A DNA stretch of 64,000 bases from Anaerolineales bacterium (GTDB taxonomy: Bacteria; Chloroflexota; Anaerolineae; 4572-78; J111): NCBI GenBank assembly GCA_020634855.1, contig JACKAU010000024.1, positions 14,046 through 78,045 on the forward strand, read 5' to 3'. A program made the translations under genes and the position numbers. How positions within the stretch are numbered: the first letter of the stretch is position 1; each line of letters opens with the position of its first letter. The notes beneath the pieces are model-generated. The model worked only from the letters and a program-made list of their open reading frames with translations, did no database searches and was not told the DNA's origin. Of the stretch, positions 17,545-25,516 are shown one piece after another.

Positions 17545-17752
17545 ACCCTGATTTATAAGGATTCTGCTCGAATCGTTATAAGGGTTTTTCCAGGATCGTT
17601 ATAACTGTTTTCCCAGAGTCCATGTATGGATCATGATCGGATCCTTACATGGGTTTGCTTGAACCCTTATAAGGGTTTAGATCGGATCCTTACATGGACT
17701 CTGGCAGAATCCTTACATGGGTTTTGGCAGAATCCTTATAAGGGTTTTTTAG
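17541..17752. repeat. Degenerate direct-repeat tract with TTATAAGGG cores
   Basis: About eight units of 20-46 bases share the pattern AATCCTTAYAWGGGTTT, often followed by GGCAG. Several are self-complementary (ACCCTTATAAGGGT at 17663-17676). The tract fills most of the gap between msrA and the next leftward gene. The rest of the 17216-17857 interval, apart from this tract and the preceding element, shows no gene. Confidence 0.6.
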
Positions 17753-17857
17753 GGCGTTCGTTGGTTTAAATCTATCTGACAAACTCCACAAACTCAATAA
17801 ACTCTTTACGTGGTTTTAACAAAAAAGATACATGGTCATAAAGGGGGAGCGAGGCTG

Positions 17858-18085
17858 TTACCGCCGGTAGCGATACCAAACGGCCACTTGAATACCGTAG
17901 GTGATGGTGAAGACGACCAGGCCAATGATGAACAGCCACAGGATGCGGGTGGGGGTCAGGACGCTGCCGATGGTGACCGGGGGGACGGTAGTGGGCGTGG
18001 CGGATAGGTCGCCGGCGGCGTCGGAAGCTTCGGCGAAAGGATCTCCCTCTGAGTCAGGCAGTAAATCGGCCGGGGGTGGGGCCTC
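17858..18085 (-). pseudogene. Out-of-frame C-terminal membrane anchor of the glycosidase-like gene
   Basis: In the frame shifted by one from the 17956-19713 gene, the sequence reads a Pro/Asp-rich stretch (EAPPPADLLPDSEGDPF), TPTTVPPVTIGSVLTPTR, a transmembrane helix (ILWLFIIGLVVFTITYGIQV) and a YRYRR end. This is a typical wall/membrane anchor tail for such proteins and has no start of its own. The switch point lies at the C-runs around 18071-18082 (GGGGG and GGGG on the plus strand), so a one-base indel there would reunite the two parts into 17858-19713. Confidence 0.65.
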
Positions 18086-19713
18086 GCCGGCGTCGGGGTC
18101 GGTAGGGTGTTGGCCGGAGAAGCCGCGGCCGGTTCGCCGGTGGCCGGAGGTTCGGTTGTGGGTGGCGCGGTGGCGGCGATGGCAACAGCAGGTTCGGTGG
18201 TCGGTGCGGCCGCTGAAGGCTCTTGAGCAGCCGAGACAGCCGGAGTCAGGGTGGGCGGTGGGGCCGGTGGGGGCTCGGTGGGATCGAGGGCTGCGGTGGG
18301 GCTGGAAGCCGGTGGTAGGGTGGGGGTGGCCGCCTGGACCGCCGGTAGGAGCGGAGCGCGTTGGTCGGATGGGGCCTCTTCCACAATCAGGCGGGGCGCG
18401 CCGCCGATGAAGCAGAAGTCGCCGTTGCTGCATTCCGCCGCCGGCAGATCGACCTCGTAGGTACCGTCGGTGGCCACGATGGTCTGGGCGTCGCCGCGCT
18501 CATTGACGATGATGCCGACCGGCGCAACAGCGGTCAGCGAATAGGTGGTCGGGGTGCGGCCCATCGTCCACAGCACGGTGGTGGTCTGGTCGCCCCGGTT
18601 AAGGGTCACGATATAGACGTCGCCCAACTGAATCCACTCGGCTTGCTGCGTTCCGGCGAAATATTTGGTCACCGTCCGAAAGGCATCGAACGCTGGCCGG
18701 CGTGAACCATCGTTGCGGAGTAAGCCGGTAGGCGCGGCAAAGTCAGAGCCATTCTGCATCTTGTTGAAGGCGATGCGCTCGGCCCCGCCGGCCAGGGCCA
18801 GGGCAAAGGCTTGGATGACAAAGTCGGCTTGCTCATCAACCGTAATGTTGAAGGCAGTCGGCACGGTGGCCGGTTCAATGAAGTCATCCGTCGGGGGCGC
18901 GTTGGTCTCGGTGATCCAGATCGTCTTTTGGGTCAAATCGTGCGAGTCGAGGATATTGCGGACCTCGGTTACGGCTTGCAGGATCTGGCTGGGGTCGTTA
19001 TACAGGTGGTAGCTAACCCCGTCGAAAAAATAGTTGTTGGCGGGGGCTTCCTCATCGGCCACAATCAGATCGAGCAGCCGGGCTAAGTACTGTTCATTAC
19101 CCCGCTCTTGGTCCCAGGTGTAGGTTAAGCCGCCGATATGAACCTGCGCGGTCGGGTCGGCCGCCTTGATTTTGGTGTAGGCTTCCTTCAAGAGAATGGC
19201 GTAATCCTCTTCCGTGCCTTCCCAGGTATAGCTGGCCGAGCCGGGGTCATTGACATCAGGCAGATTCCAAATGATCCAATGGTTGATGCGGCCTTTGTAT
19301 TGGCTGGCGATCTTGAAGACAAAGTCGCCCCAATATTCACGCGGCGGTACAGCGGTGGAGGTGTTGCGGTCGGTGGCCCAGCCAGGTGTACCGATCAGCA
19401 CCGCCGCAACTTCGCGCCCGGCGGCAACCTCGGCGTTAATAAAGGTATCGGGTACGTTGGCCGGCTTCCAGTCGGACGGACCGCCTGGCTGCACCACATC
19501 CCAGCGAAAGAAGACGCGGGTCCAGCCGGCGCCGGCCTCGTTGGCTTCGGTTGTGTTGGCGAAGCTATCGACAATGCCGAAGCGTGGATCAAAGGGAGAC
19601 GATTCGTCCGGCGGCTCCTGAGCCATAACCAAGGGCGCGGACGCTGCGCCCAGTAATAGGAGGATGAGACCTCCGATTAACCACAAGTAACGAGTGAGGC
19701 TTCTTATAGTCAT
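17956..19713 (-). CDS. Secreted glycosidase-like protein (GH-A clan fold), tail frameshifted
   Basis: Residues 1-31 are a signal peptide (LWLIGGLILLLLGAASAPLVMAQ). Residues 40-350 resemble a (beta/alpha)8 glycoside hydrolase of clan GH-A (GIVDSFANT, GAGWTRVFFRWDVVQP, GTPGWATD, HWIIWNLPDVND, ISYHLYNDP-like segment, WITETNAPP). The expected NEP acid/base motif is NLP here, while the nucleophile Glu in WITETNA is retained, so catalysis is doubtful. After a small beta domain comes a long Pro/Thr/Ala linker. The frame then runs on in low-complexity sequence, whereas the neighbouring frame continues with a transmembrane anchor, indicating a one-base frameshift near 18071-18082. The intact protein would be cell-surface anchored. 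Confidence 0.75.
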   Translation of the reverse strand: MTIRSLTRYLWLIGGLILLLLGAASAPLVMAQEPPDESSPFDPRFGIVDSFANTTEANEAGAGWTRVFFRWDVVQPGGPSDWKPANVPDTFINAEVAAGREVAAVLIGTPGWATDRNTSTAVPPREYWGDFVFKIASQYKGRINHWIIWNLPDVNDPGSASYTWEGTEEDYAILLKEAYTKIKAADPTAQVHIGGLTYTWDQERGNEQYLARLLDLIVADEEAPANNYFFDGVSYHLYNDPSQILQAVTEVRNILDSHDLTQKTIWITETNAPPTDDFIEPATVPTAFNITVDEQADFVIQAFALALAGGAERIAFNKMQNGSDFAAPTGLLRNDGSRRPAFDAFRTVTKYFAGTQQAEWIQLGDVYIVTLNRGDQTTTVLWTMGRTPTTYSLTAVAPVGIIVNERGDAQTIVATDGTYEVDLPAAECSNGDFCFIGGAPRLIVEEAPSDQRAPLLPAVQAATPTLPPASSPTAALDPTEPPPAPPPTLTPAVSAAQEPSAAAPTTEPAVAIAATAPPTTEPPATGEPAAASPANTLPTPTPARPHPRPIYCLTQREILSPKLPTPPATYPPRPLPSPRSPSAAS

Positions 19714-19776
19714 ATATAAGAGTTTACATAAAAAGCCAATTTTGTAAAATTCAAGAGGTTAGATGATCTACCCAAC

Positions 19777-22713
19777 TCAAACGGGGAGTGATTCTAACAC
19801 CGTTTTCAAGAAGGCCCCGGTATGACTGCCTTCAATCTGGGCGACGGTCTCCGGCGTACCGATGGCGATGATCTCGCCGCCGTCGTCGCCGCCTTCCGGT
19901 CCTAAATCGATAATCCAATCGGCGCTGCGGATGACATCCAGGTTGTGTTCGATGACGATGACGGTGTTGCCGGCGTCGGTCAGGCGGTGCAGCACGTCGA
20001 GCAGCTTTTGAATATCGGCGAAGTGGAGGCCGGTGGTCGGTTCATCTAAGATGTAGACGGTGTCGCCGGTTGAGACCCGGGACAACTCTTTGGCCAGCTT
20101 GACCCGCTGAGCCTCGCCGCCGGATAGGGTGGTGGCGCTTTGGCCGAGCTTGATGTAATCCAGCCCTACGTCGTGCAGCGTGGTTAAGATGCGGTTGATG
20201 CGAGGGATATTCTCGAAAAAGTCCAGCGCCTCAGCCACGTCCATATCCAGCACATCAGCGATGGTTTTGCCCTTGTACTTGACTTGCAACGTTTCGCGGT
20301 TGAAGCGCAGCCCTTTGCAGACATCGCAGGTGATCCACACATCCGGCAGAAAGTGCATCTCGACCAGCTTCTGGCCGTAGCCCTGGCATATTTCGCAGCG
20401 GCCGCCCTTGACGTTGAAGCTGAAGCGGCCCGGTTTGTAGCCTCGCGCTTTGGCTTCGACTGTTTCGGCAAACAGCGTGCGGATGTCGTCCCAAACCTTG
20501 GCGTAGGTGGCCGGGTTGCTGCGCGGCGTCCGGCCGATGGGGTCTTGGGTGATGTGGATAACTTTGTTGACCAACTCCAGCCCTTCGATGCCGTCGTGCG
20601 GGCCGGGCCGATCTTGAGCGCCGTGCAGTTCGCGGGCCAGGGCCGGATGAAGGGTACCTGTGACCAGGCTGCTCTTGCCGCTGCCGCTAACGCCGGTGAT
20701 ACAGGTGAAGCAGCCTAGCGGAAAGTGGACGTCGATCGCTTTGAGGTTATGAAGTGTTGCCCCCCGCAGCGACAGCCACTGGCCGTTGGCATCGCGCCGG
20801 CCATTACCGGAGACTACGGCCAACGTTCCGGCCAGGTATTTGCCTGTCAGCGATTGTTCGCTCTGCTTGATCTCGTCCGCTGTTCCCTGGAAAACGATCT
20901 CGCCGCCCTGCGAGCCGGCCCCAGGACCAAAATCGACGATCCAGTCGGCGGCGTCCATTGTCTCTTCATCGTGTTCGACCACCAGTACCGTGTTGCCCAG
21001 GTCGCGTAGCCGCAGCAGCGAGTCGAGTAGGCGGCGGTTGTCGCGCTGGTGCAGCCCAATCGACGGCTCATCCAAGATATACATCACCCCGACCAGCCCG
21101 GAGCCAATTTGTGAAGCCAGCCGGATGCGCTGTCCTTCGCCGCCGGATAGGGAGGGGGCGGGTCGATCCAGGGTTAGGTAGTAGAGGCCGACGTTTAACA
21201 TGAATTTGAGACGATCGCGGATTTCTTTGAGCATTTCATACGCGACCTCAAGTTGTTGGGCCGTGAGCGGTGCATATTGCGGGTTGGCGTGTGCGGCATG
21301 GCCGTTGGCGCCGGTAGAGAGTGCGTTAAGCTCACCCTCTCTCGGGTTTCCCCTCTCTTCAGGTTCACCCATCAACTGCGACATGTAGACATATGCCTCG
21401 GCAATGGTCATCTTAGTGACCTTGGTAATGGTTATGCCGCCCAGAGTCACCGCCCGGGCTTCAGGGCGCAGTCGTTCGCCCTGGCAGGTCGAACAAGGCT
21501 GCTGGCTGAGGTACTGGCTGTAGTGATCGCGCATATTGTGCGATTTGGTTTCTTTGTAACGCCGGGTGGTGGCTTTGATAACGCCCTCGTAGGGCCAGGC
21601 GCCGACGAAATTGTCGCTTCGGTACTCAAACTCAAGGTACGGGTTGCCGTGCAAGATGATCTCGCGCACCCGCTCCGGCAGCTCCGACCAGGGCGTGTCG
21701 AGACTGATTTGGAACCGTTTGGCAATTTGTCGAGCGATTTGCGCAGCCCAACTGTTTTTTTTACCGAGGGCGCCCCACGGGATAACGGCGCCGTCGTTGA
21801 GCGATTTATGGGGATGGATGAATAGTTCTGGGTCGAACTCGAACCGCTCGCCTAAGCCGTTGCAGTCGGGGCAGGCGCCGATGGGCGAGTTGAAGCTGAA
21901 CATCTGCGGGGTCATCTCCGGGTAGCTGATACCGCAATGGGCGCAGGCGTTGTTCTCCGACAAAATTTGCTCTTCGCCGTCGATGACATCGATGATGAGC
22001 GTGCCTTCTCCCCAACGCAGGGCCGTCTCGACCGAGTCGCCCAGGCGGGAGTGAAAATCCTCGTCGGCCTCGGCAGGGATGACCAGTCGGTCAACCACCA
22101 GTTCGATATCGTGCTTCTTGTTTTTGGCCAGCTTCAGCCGCTGGTCGAGTTCGGTGGTTACGCCGTCGATGCGGGCGCGGGCAAAGCCGTCGGCTCGGGC
22201 TTGAGCGAAGGTGTCCTCAAACGTGCCTTTGCGGCCTTTGGCCACCGGAGCCAGCAGTTGAAAGCGCGTGTCCGGCGCTAAGGCTGCCACCTGCTCGACA
22301 ATCTGCTGGCTGCTCTGCTGCTTGACCTCGCGTCCGCAGTTGTAGCAGTGGGGGGTGCCGACGCGAGCAAAGAGGACGCGCATATAGTCGTACACCTCGG
22401 TTACCGTGCCGACGGTGCTGCGCGGGTTTTTGCTGACGACTTTCTGCTCGATGGCGATGGCCGGGCTGAGGCCGGCGATGTAATCGACTTTGGGTTTTTC
22501 CATTTGCCCCAAGAACTGGCGAGCGTAGGAGGATAGGCTCTCGACATAGCGCCGTTGCCCCTCAGCGTAGAGGGTATCGAAGGCCAGCGATGATTTGCCG
22601 CTGCCGCTGACGCCGGTGAAGACCACCATTTTATTGCGCGGAATCTGCACGTCGATCCCTTTCAGGTTGTGCTCGCGCGCGCCACGAACAATAATTTCAT
22701 TAATTTCGGTCAT
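19777..22713 (-). CDS. uvrA: Excinuclease ABC subunit A
   Basis: 978-residue nucleotide-excision-repair ATPase that with UvrB finds bulky DNA lesions. The first Walker A is GVSGSGKSSLAFDTLYAEGQ. A Cys-type zinc module starts CYNCGREV, and the UvrB-binding and insertion domains follow, with CAHCGISYPEMTPQMFSFN and CPDCNGLG. ABC signature LSGGEGQRIRLASQIGSGL and DEPSIGLHQRDN come next. The second half has Walker A GVSGSGKSSLVTGTL, zinc finger CEICQGYGQ..CDVCKGLRFN, LSGGEAQRVKLAKEL and DEPTTGLHFADI. It is slightly longer than average (about 940) because of a roughly 40-residue polar insert after YMSQLMGEPEE. The ATG at 22713 fits the conserved IIVRGAREHNLK start. Confidence 0.98.
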   Translation of the reverse strand: MTEINEIIVRGAREHNLKGIDVQIPRNKMVVFTGVSGSGKSSLAFDTLYAEGQRRYVESLSSYARQFLGQMEKPKVDYIAGLSPAIAIEQKVVSKNPRSTVGTVTEVYDYMRVLFARVGTPHCYNCGREVKQQSSQQIVEQVAALAPDTRFQLLAPVAKGRKGTFEDTFAQARADGFARARIDGVTTELDQRLKLAKNKKHDIELVVDRLVIPAEADEDFHSRLGDSVETALRWGEGTLIIDVIDGEEQILSENNACAHCGISYPEMTPQMFSFNSPIGACPDCNGLGERFEFDPELFIHPHKSLNDGAVIPWGALGKKNSWAAQIARQIAKRFQISLDTPWSELPERVREIILHGNPYLEFEYRSDNFVGAWPYEGVIKATTRRYKETKSHNMRDHYSQYLSQQPCSTCQGERLRPEARAVTLGGITITKVTKMTIAEAYVYMSQLMGEPEERGNPREGELNALSTGANGHAAHANPQYAPLTAQQLEVAYEMLKEIRDRLKFMLNVGLYYLTLDRPAPSLSGGEGQRIRLASQIGSGLVGVMYILDEPSIGLHQRDNRRLLDSLLRLRDLGNTVLVVEHDEETMDAADWIVDFGPGAGSQGGEIVFQGTADEIKQSEQSLTGKYLAGTLAVVSGNGRRDANGQWLSLRGATLHNLKAIDVHFPLGCFTCITGVSGSGKSSLVTGTLHPALARELHGAQDRPGPHDGIEGLELVNKVIHITQDPIGRTPRSNPATYAKVWDDIRTLFAETVEAKARGYKPGRFSFNVKGGRCEICQGYGQKLVEMHFLPDVWITCDVCKGLRFNRETLQVKYKGKTIADVLDMDVAEALDFFENIPRINRILTTLHDVGLDYIKLGQSATTLSGGEAQRVKLAKELSRVSTGDTVYILDEPTTGLHFADIQKLLDVLHRLTDAGNTVIVIEHNLDVIRSADWIIDLGPEGGDDGGEIIAIGTPETVAQIEGSHTGAFLKTVLESLPV

Positions 22714-22735
22714 GGTTGAGTTGATTACTCCTCAA

Positions 22736-22830
22736 AGTTGCAGGGTTGCAAGGTAGCAGGGTTGCAACGTTACAAGGTTGCAACGTTACAAGGTGCCAGA
22801 GTTACAAGACCACAAGGTTACAGGGTGGCA
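22736..22830. repeat. Tandem GTTGCAAGGTTACA-type repeats downstream of the four-helix-bundle gene
   Basis: A run of about 7-8-base units (GTTGCAG, GGTTGCAA, GGTAGCAG, GGTTGCAA, CGTTACAA, GGTTGCAA, CGTTACAA, GGTGCCAG, AGTTACAA). The same motif appears in inverted orientation at 23311-23375 on the other side of the 22882-23247 gene. Confidence 0.7.
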
Positions 22831-22881
22831 GGATAGTAGGGTTATAAGCGTAGGACAGTTTGTTAGTTGGTGGTCGTGGTG

Positions 22882-23247
22882 TTATTTTTGTTTGTTGATG
22901 ATGGATTGGCGTAGGTTGTAGATCATGGCGCCAATCTTGCGATAGTTCCCGTAAAAATAAGCGAATTGGTCTTGGCTCATCGAGTCGGTTTCGTGCAGTA
23001 GTTCCAGGTGGGCCTTGGTTTCATCGCAAGAAGCCAGGGCGTAGGTTAGAAATTTGATGTATTCACTTGGGTAGTGCTGCCGGCCGTATCCCTCTACGAA
23101 ATTGGCGACGATAGACTTGCTGGATCGCCGAATTTGTGAGCCTTGTTCATACATCTCAAACTTTGGTAATTCGTTTAGGGTCAGTTTATGAAGTTCTACC
23201 GCCATTTGCTTGGCCAACCGGTACAGAGCTGAGTTCTCGTATGACAT
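22882..23247 (-). CDS. Four-helix-bundle protein (23S rRNA intervening-sequence / S23 family)
   Basis: 121 residues matching the family found inside 23S rRNA intervening sequences and as stand-alone genes: LYRLAKQMAVELHKLT, SSKSIVANFVEGYGR (the conserved S-I-x-x-N-x-x-E-G hallmark), EYIKFLTYALASCDETKAHLELL, and a C-terminal helix with IYNLRQSIINK. Related Avd proteins act in diversity-generating retroelements, but no reverse transcriptase or variable repeat was seen here. The gene is bracketed by inverted tracts of GTTGCAA-like repeats, suggesting it moves or is maintained with them. The biochemical role is unknown; RNA or nucleic-acid binding is a family-level guess. Confidence 0.9.
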   Translation of the reverse strand: MSYENSALYRLAKQMAVELHKLTLNELPKFEMYEQGSQIRRSSKSIVANFVEGYGRQHYPSEYIKFLTYALASCDETKAHLELLHETDSMSQDQFAYFYGNYRKIGAMIYNLRQSIINKQK

Positions 23248-23310
23248 CCTGTTATCCTGATATGGTAATGTTCTAGAACAAGTCCAAAAATCTTCGTAGG
23301 ATTACGCTTC

Positions 23311-23375
23311 TAGTTGCAACTCTGCAAATCTGTAACCTTGCGACTTTGCAACTTTGTTACTCTGCACCCTTGCCG
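23311..23375. repeat. Inverted partner of the GTTGCAA repeat tract
   Basis: AGTTGCAACTCTGCAAATCT and the following bases (TTGCGACTTTGCAACTTTGTTACTC) are, on the reverse strand, the same AGTTGCAAAGTNGCAAGGTTACA units as at 22736-22830. The four-helix-bundle gene lies between the two tracts. Confidence 0.65.
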
Positions 23376-23540
23376 TAACTTGACATATTAGAACAAAATT
23401 TCTACCAAAATGGTATTGTAGCACATAGTAGGGTAAATGCAAGCCAAAATTATGACGCCATTTGGGCCGTCATTCTTACAAGGGCCGGAAGATTGCCTGA
23501 TTGTCCACTTAAAAAGGAGATAAAAACAAATTATGTGACA

Positions 23541-23583
23541 ACCAAAGAAAAGACCTACCGGAATGAATTTGTCCGGTAGGTCT
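23541..23583 (-). terminator. Rho-independent terminator of the PHP-domain gene
   Basis: AGACCTACCGGA (23583-23572 on the minus strand) pairs perfectly with TCCGGTAGGTCT (23562-23551) around a 9-base loop, followed by TTTTCTTTGGTT. It lies 24 bases beyond the stop of the leftward gene. Confidence 0.85.
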
Positions 23584-23606
23584 ATCTTCTCCTTGGCAAG
23601 GGGGAT

Positions 23607-24308
23607 TTAATCGGAATAGACGTGGGTATGGGGCGACCAGCCACGTTTGAGGACGGCTGAGACCAAGCGGAACACGCTGCGCGGGGTCCAGAGAGACCCG
23701 CAAGCTTCAACTGTACGATTTTCAACGGCCCGGCGGAAATCTTCGGCGGTTTTGCCGTAGAAACGCGTGTAGGCTTGCCCCACCGTAAAAGGAACATGGG
23801 AGTCACTGCCACCCAGTTCGGCCAAATGTTGGCCTCGATGGCGATTCAAAATGGTGCTAATGGGGTTGCTTAAGATGTTGCCGGGAAAGCCGTTGCGAAC
23901 TTCAACAGCGTCGAGAGGTAAGGTGAAAATTTTCGATCCCAGCCCTTTCATATTGTTGAAGGTAGACAGGCGACTGAAGGGATGAACCGATACGGCCAAA
24001 CCGCCTTGCGCGTGGATCGCTTCAATGGCTTCCAGGGCGGTATCATAAGTGGGCAGGGTTGACTTCACAAACAGCCCAACTACATCACCCTCTTTAGTGG
24101 TGACCTCTTGCCCGATGATAACGTTTAGATGGGGAGCGTGACTTTTGGCATAAGCCTGGGCTACAAAGGCGCCTTCGGCGGTATCATGGTCGGTAATGGC
24201 GATGACGCTTAGATCGGTCTCGGTGGCGATGTAAGCGACCATCTCTTCGGGCGTCATAACGCCATCGCTGTAGTTTGTATGCATGTGAGTGTCGGCTTTG
24301 CTGAACAT
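23607..24308 (-). CDS. PHP-domain metal-dependent phosphoesterase
   Basis: 233 residues of the polymerase-and-histidinol-phosphatase fold. Metal ligands are visible as D7-T-H-M-H-T-N-Y-S-D-G near the start, AITDHDTAEGA, GQEVTT (Glu ligand), VHPFSR (His) and GGSDSHVP (Asp/His) near residue 180. Such proteins hydrolyse phosphate esters or nucleotides (for example 3',5'-nucleotide bisphosphates), but the substrate here is not determined. The gene stands alone with its own strong terminator. The C-terminal 30 residues (SVFRLVSAVLKRGWSPHTHVYSD) are outside the core. Confidence 0.9.
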   Translation of the reverse strand: MFSKADTHMHTNYSDGVMTPEEMVAYIATETDLSVIAITDHDTAEGAFVAQAYAKSHAPHLNVIIGQEVTTKEGDVVGLFVKSTLPTYDTALEAIEAIHAQGGLAVSVHPFSRLSTFNNMKGLGSKIFTLPLDAVEVRNGFPGNILSNPISTILNRHRGQHLAELGGSDSHVPFTVGQAYTRFYGKTAEDFRRAVENRTVEACGSLWTPRSVFRLVSAVLKRGWSPHTHVYSD

Positions 24309-24778
24309 ATCTTTCTCTCTTGTAAACTAGTAGTTGTTGATCGAGTAGAAATGAACCAAAGAAGCTTCGGAAACCGAACAAATGGTACGTTGAGAGATAG
24401 GTGTGAGCGAAAATTCAAAATAAGTTCGTAACAGAATAAACTGGCGGCTTCCGAAGTCTTCAACTTGGTTCTCCTAAACTATAGCAACTTCCTCGCAGAA
24501 TTCTATGGGAAAAATGTATGAATCGAGTTAGAGTGTGTTGCTTTGGTGAAATATGAGGTGGTCGATGCCTTGCTAATGGCCATCCTGGCAGCGTTACAGT
24601 GCAGTTTGGGCTTTTGACGAAATGGGAGTACAATACACCATGATCGACGCTAAAGATCCAAAAAAGAGAGAGTTGGAGATAGGCCGTAGCGAGACAGCCG
24701 CTTAGGGGTTACAAATCTCCCCGTTGGCTAATCTTCGGCGTCCTGTTTTCTACGTTAAATTGAGAGGAAAATCGGCCC
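24309..24778. other. Gap with no recognised gene
   Basis: 470 bases between the divergent PHP gene and a weak small ORF. I see no RNA gene, no repeat and no convincing promoter. The left part must contain the PHP promoter. Confidence 0.4.
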
Positions 24779-24976
24779 ATGGTGGTTCGTCAGCGATGCA
24801 AGAAGTTGCTTATCATTTTGCTGTTCGCTATCTCCTACTGGCTTGCTGTGGCAGCGATGCCTGCTTTTCACGCCCTCGATCTGCCATTGTATTCGTTACC
24901 TATCCCTGGTTTTGACTTGACCTCACCTCAATCCCCGGTCATTGATCCTGGTTTACCAATCGCCACGTGTGCTTAA
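24779..24976 (+). CDS. Possible 65-residue secreted or membrane peptide
   Basis: The ATG at 24779 is preceded by GAGAGG about 9 bases upstream. The product starts with a basic end and a hydrophobic segment like a signal peptide (RCKKLLIILLFAISYWLAVAAMPAFHA) and then a short Pro-rich part (LPIPGFDLTSPQSPVIDPG). No family is recognised. The length, the lack of a conserved domain and ordinary codon use make it uncertain. It could precede the 25086 small membrane gene in the same transcript. Confidence 0.3.
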   Translation: MVVRQRCKKLLIILLFAISYWLAVAAMPAFHALDLPLYSLPIPGFDLTSPQSPVIDPGLPIATCA

Positions 24977-25050
24977 ATACGGGTTATGTAGCTACTCTCT
25001 TTTATTATGGATACAAATTTTTGGAGGAAACAAACAAATCAATAGAGATT

Positions 25051-25074
25051 TAGAAAAACGGAGTCGTTTTTCTA
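25051..25074 (+). promoter_or_regulatory. Hairpin abutting the ribosome-binding site
   Basis: TAGAAAAACG (25051-25060) and CGTTTTTCTA (25065-25074) form a perfect 10-base stem with a GAGT loop. It ends exactly where the AAAGGAGG site (25074-25081) of the 68-residue gene begins. It may be a weak terminator, an mRNA stabiliser or a translational control hairpin. Confidence 0.5.
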
Positions 25075-25085
25075 AAGGAGGCACA

Positions 25086-25292
25086 ATGAAAACGCTAGTT
25101 ACTATCTTGGCTACCGTTACCGACCTTATATTAGTGGTAGTTATTGGCTATGGCATGTGGCTTTGGATGTCTAATGGGGTTATTAGCGAAAGTGTGCAAC
25201 AGTTTTATCTCAATATCACGTTGGCAGTAACAGCGGTGATATTGATTACCGTGGGACTTGGGGTTATGACTGCACGCCGGCTGAAATTCTAG
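25086..25292 (+). CDS. Small two-helix membrane protein, 68 residues
   Basis: The ATG at 25086 has a near-perfect AAAGGAGG site 4 bases upstream, whereas the longer open frame from 24942 has none. Two hydrophobic helices are evident: residues 3-27 (LVTILATVTDLILVVVIGYGMWLWM) and 42-63 (YLNITLAVTAVILITVGLGVMT), separated by SNGVISESVQQF, with a basic end ARRLKF. Function unknown. It is upstream of the glmS leader, but the ribozyme and a probable glmS promoter separate them. Confidence 0.6.
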   Translation: MKTLVTILATVTDLILVVVIGYGMWLWMSNGVISESVQQFYLNITLAVTAVILITVGLGVMTARRLKF

Positions 25293-25432
25293 GCTTGGAA
25301 GCGTATTAACATCGCTCCGGGAACCACTTTTCATGCCACCTAACTGGGCCAACTGGGCCGGTTGGTTGGATAAATAATATTTACAAACTTTTTTCAAACA
25401 GTTTTCTTATGGATTTTTGTTAAAGAAACCGT

Positions 25433-25438
25433 TATAAT
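25433..25438 (+). promoter_or_regulatory. Possible -10 element of the glmS transcript
   Basis: TATAAT at 25433-25438 lies about 90 bases before the ribozyme cleavage site. No good -35 is visible at 16-18 bases. A second AT-rich candidate (GATAAT, 25484-25489) is closer to the ribozyme. Confidence 0.35.
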
Positions 25439-25516
25439 TGAAGCTGTCAATAAAACAAAACCTGATACTATTTAATTCAGTTAGATAATATAGAAAGGAG
25501 TTCAAAAACATACGTT

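Larger units (their letters stand above)
23248..23606. other. Intergenic region between PHP gene and four-helix-bundle gene
   Basis: About 360 bases holding the inverted repeat tract (23311-23375), presumably the promoter of the leftward four-helix-bundle gene, and the terminator of the PHP gene (23541-23583). No other coding potential was recognised. Confidence 0.5.

Noticed and set aside
17541..17752. CRISPR array or DnaA-box cluster
   Set aside because: Repeats are degenerate and of variable length; TTATAAGGG does not match the DnaA box TTATCCACA, and no dnaA or dnaN is near.
22736..23375. Diversity-generating retroelement
   Set aside because: The four-helix-bundle protein resembles Avd, but no reverse transcriptase, template repeat or variable target gene was found nearby.
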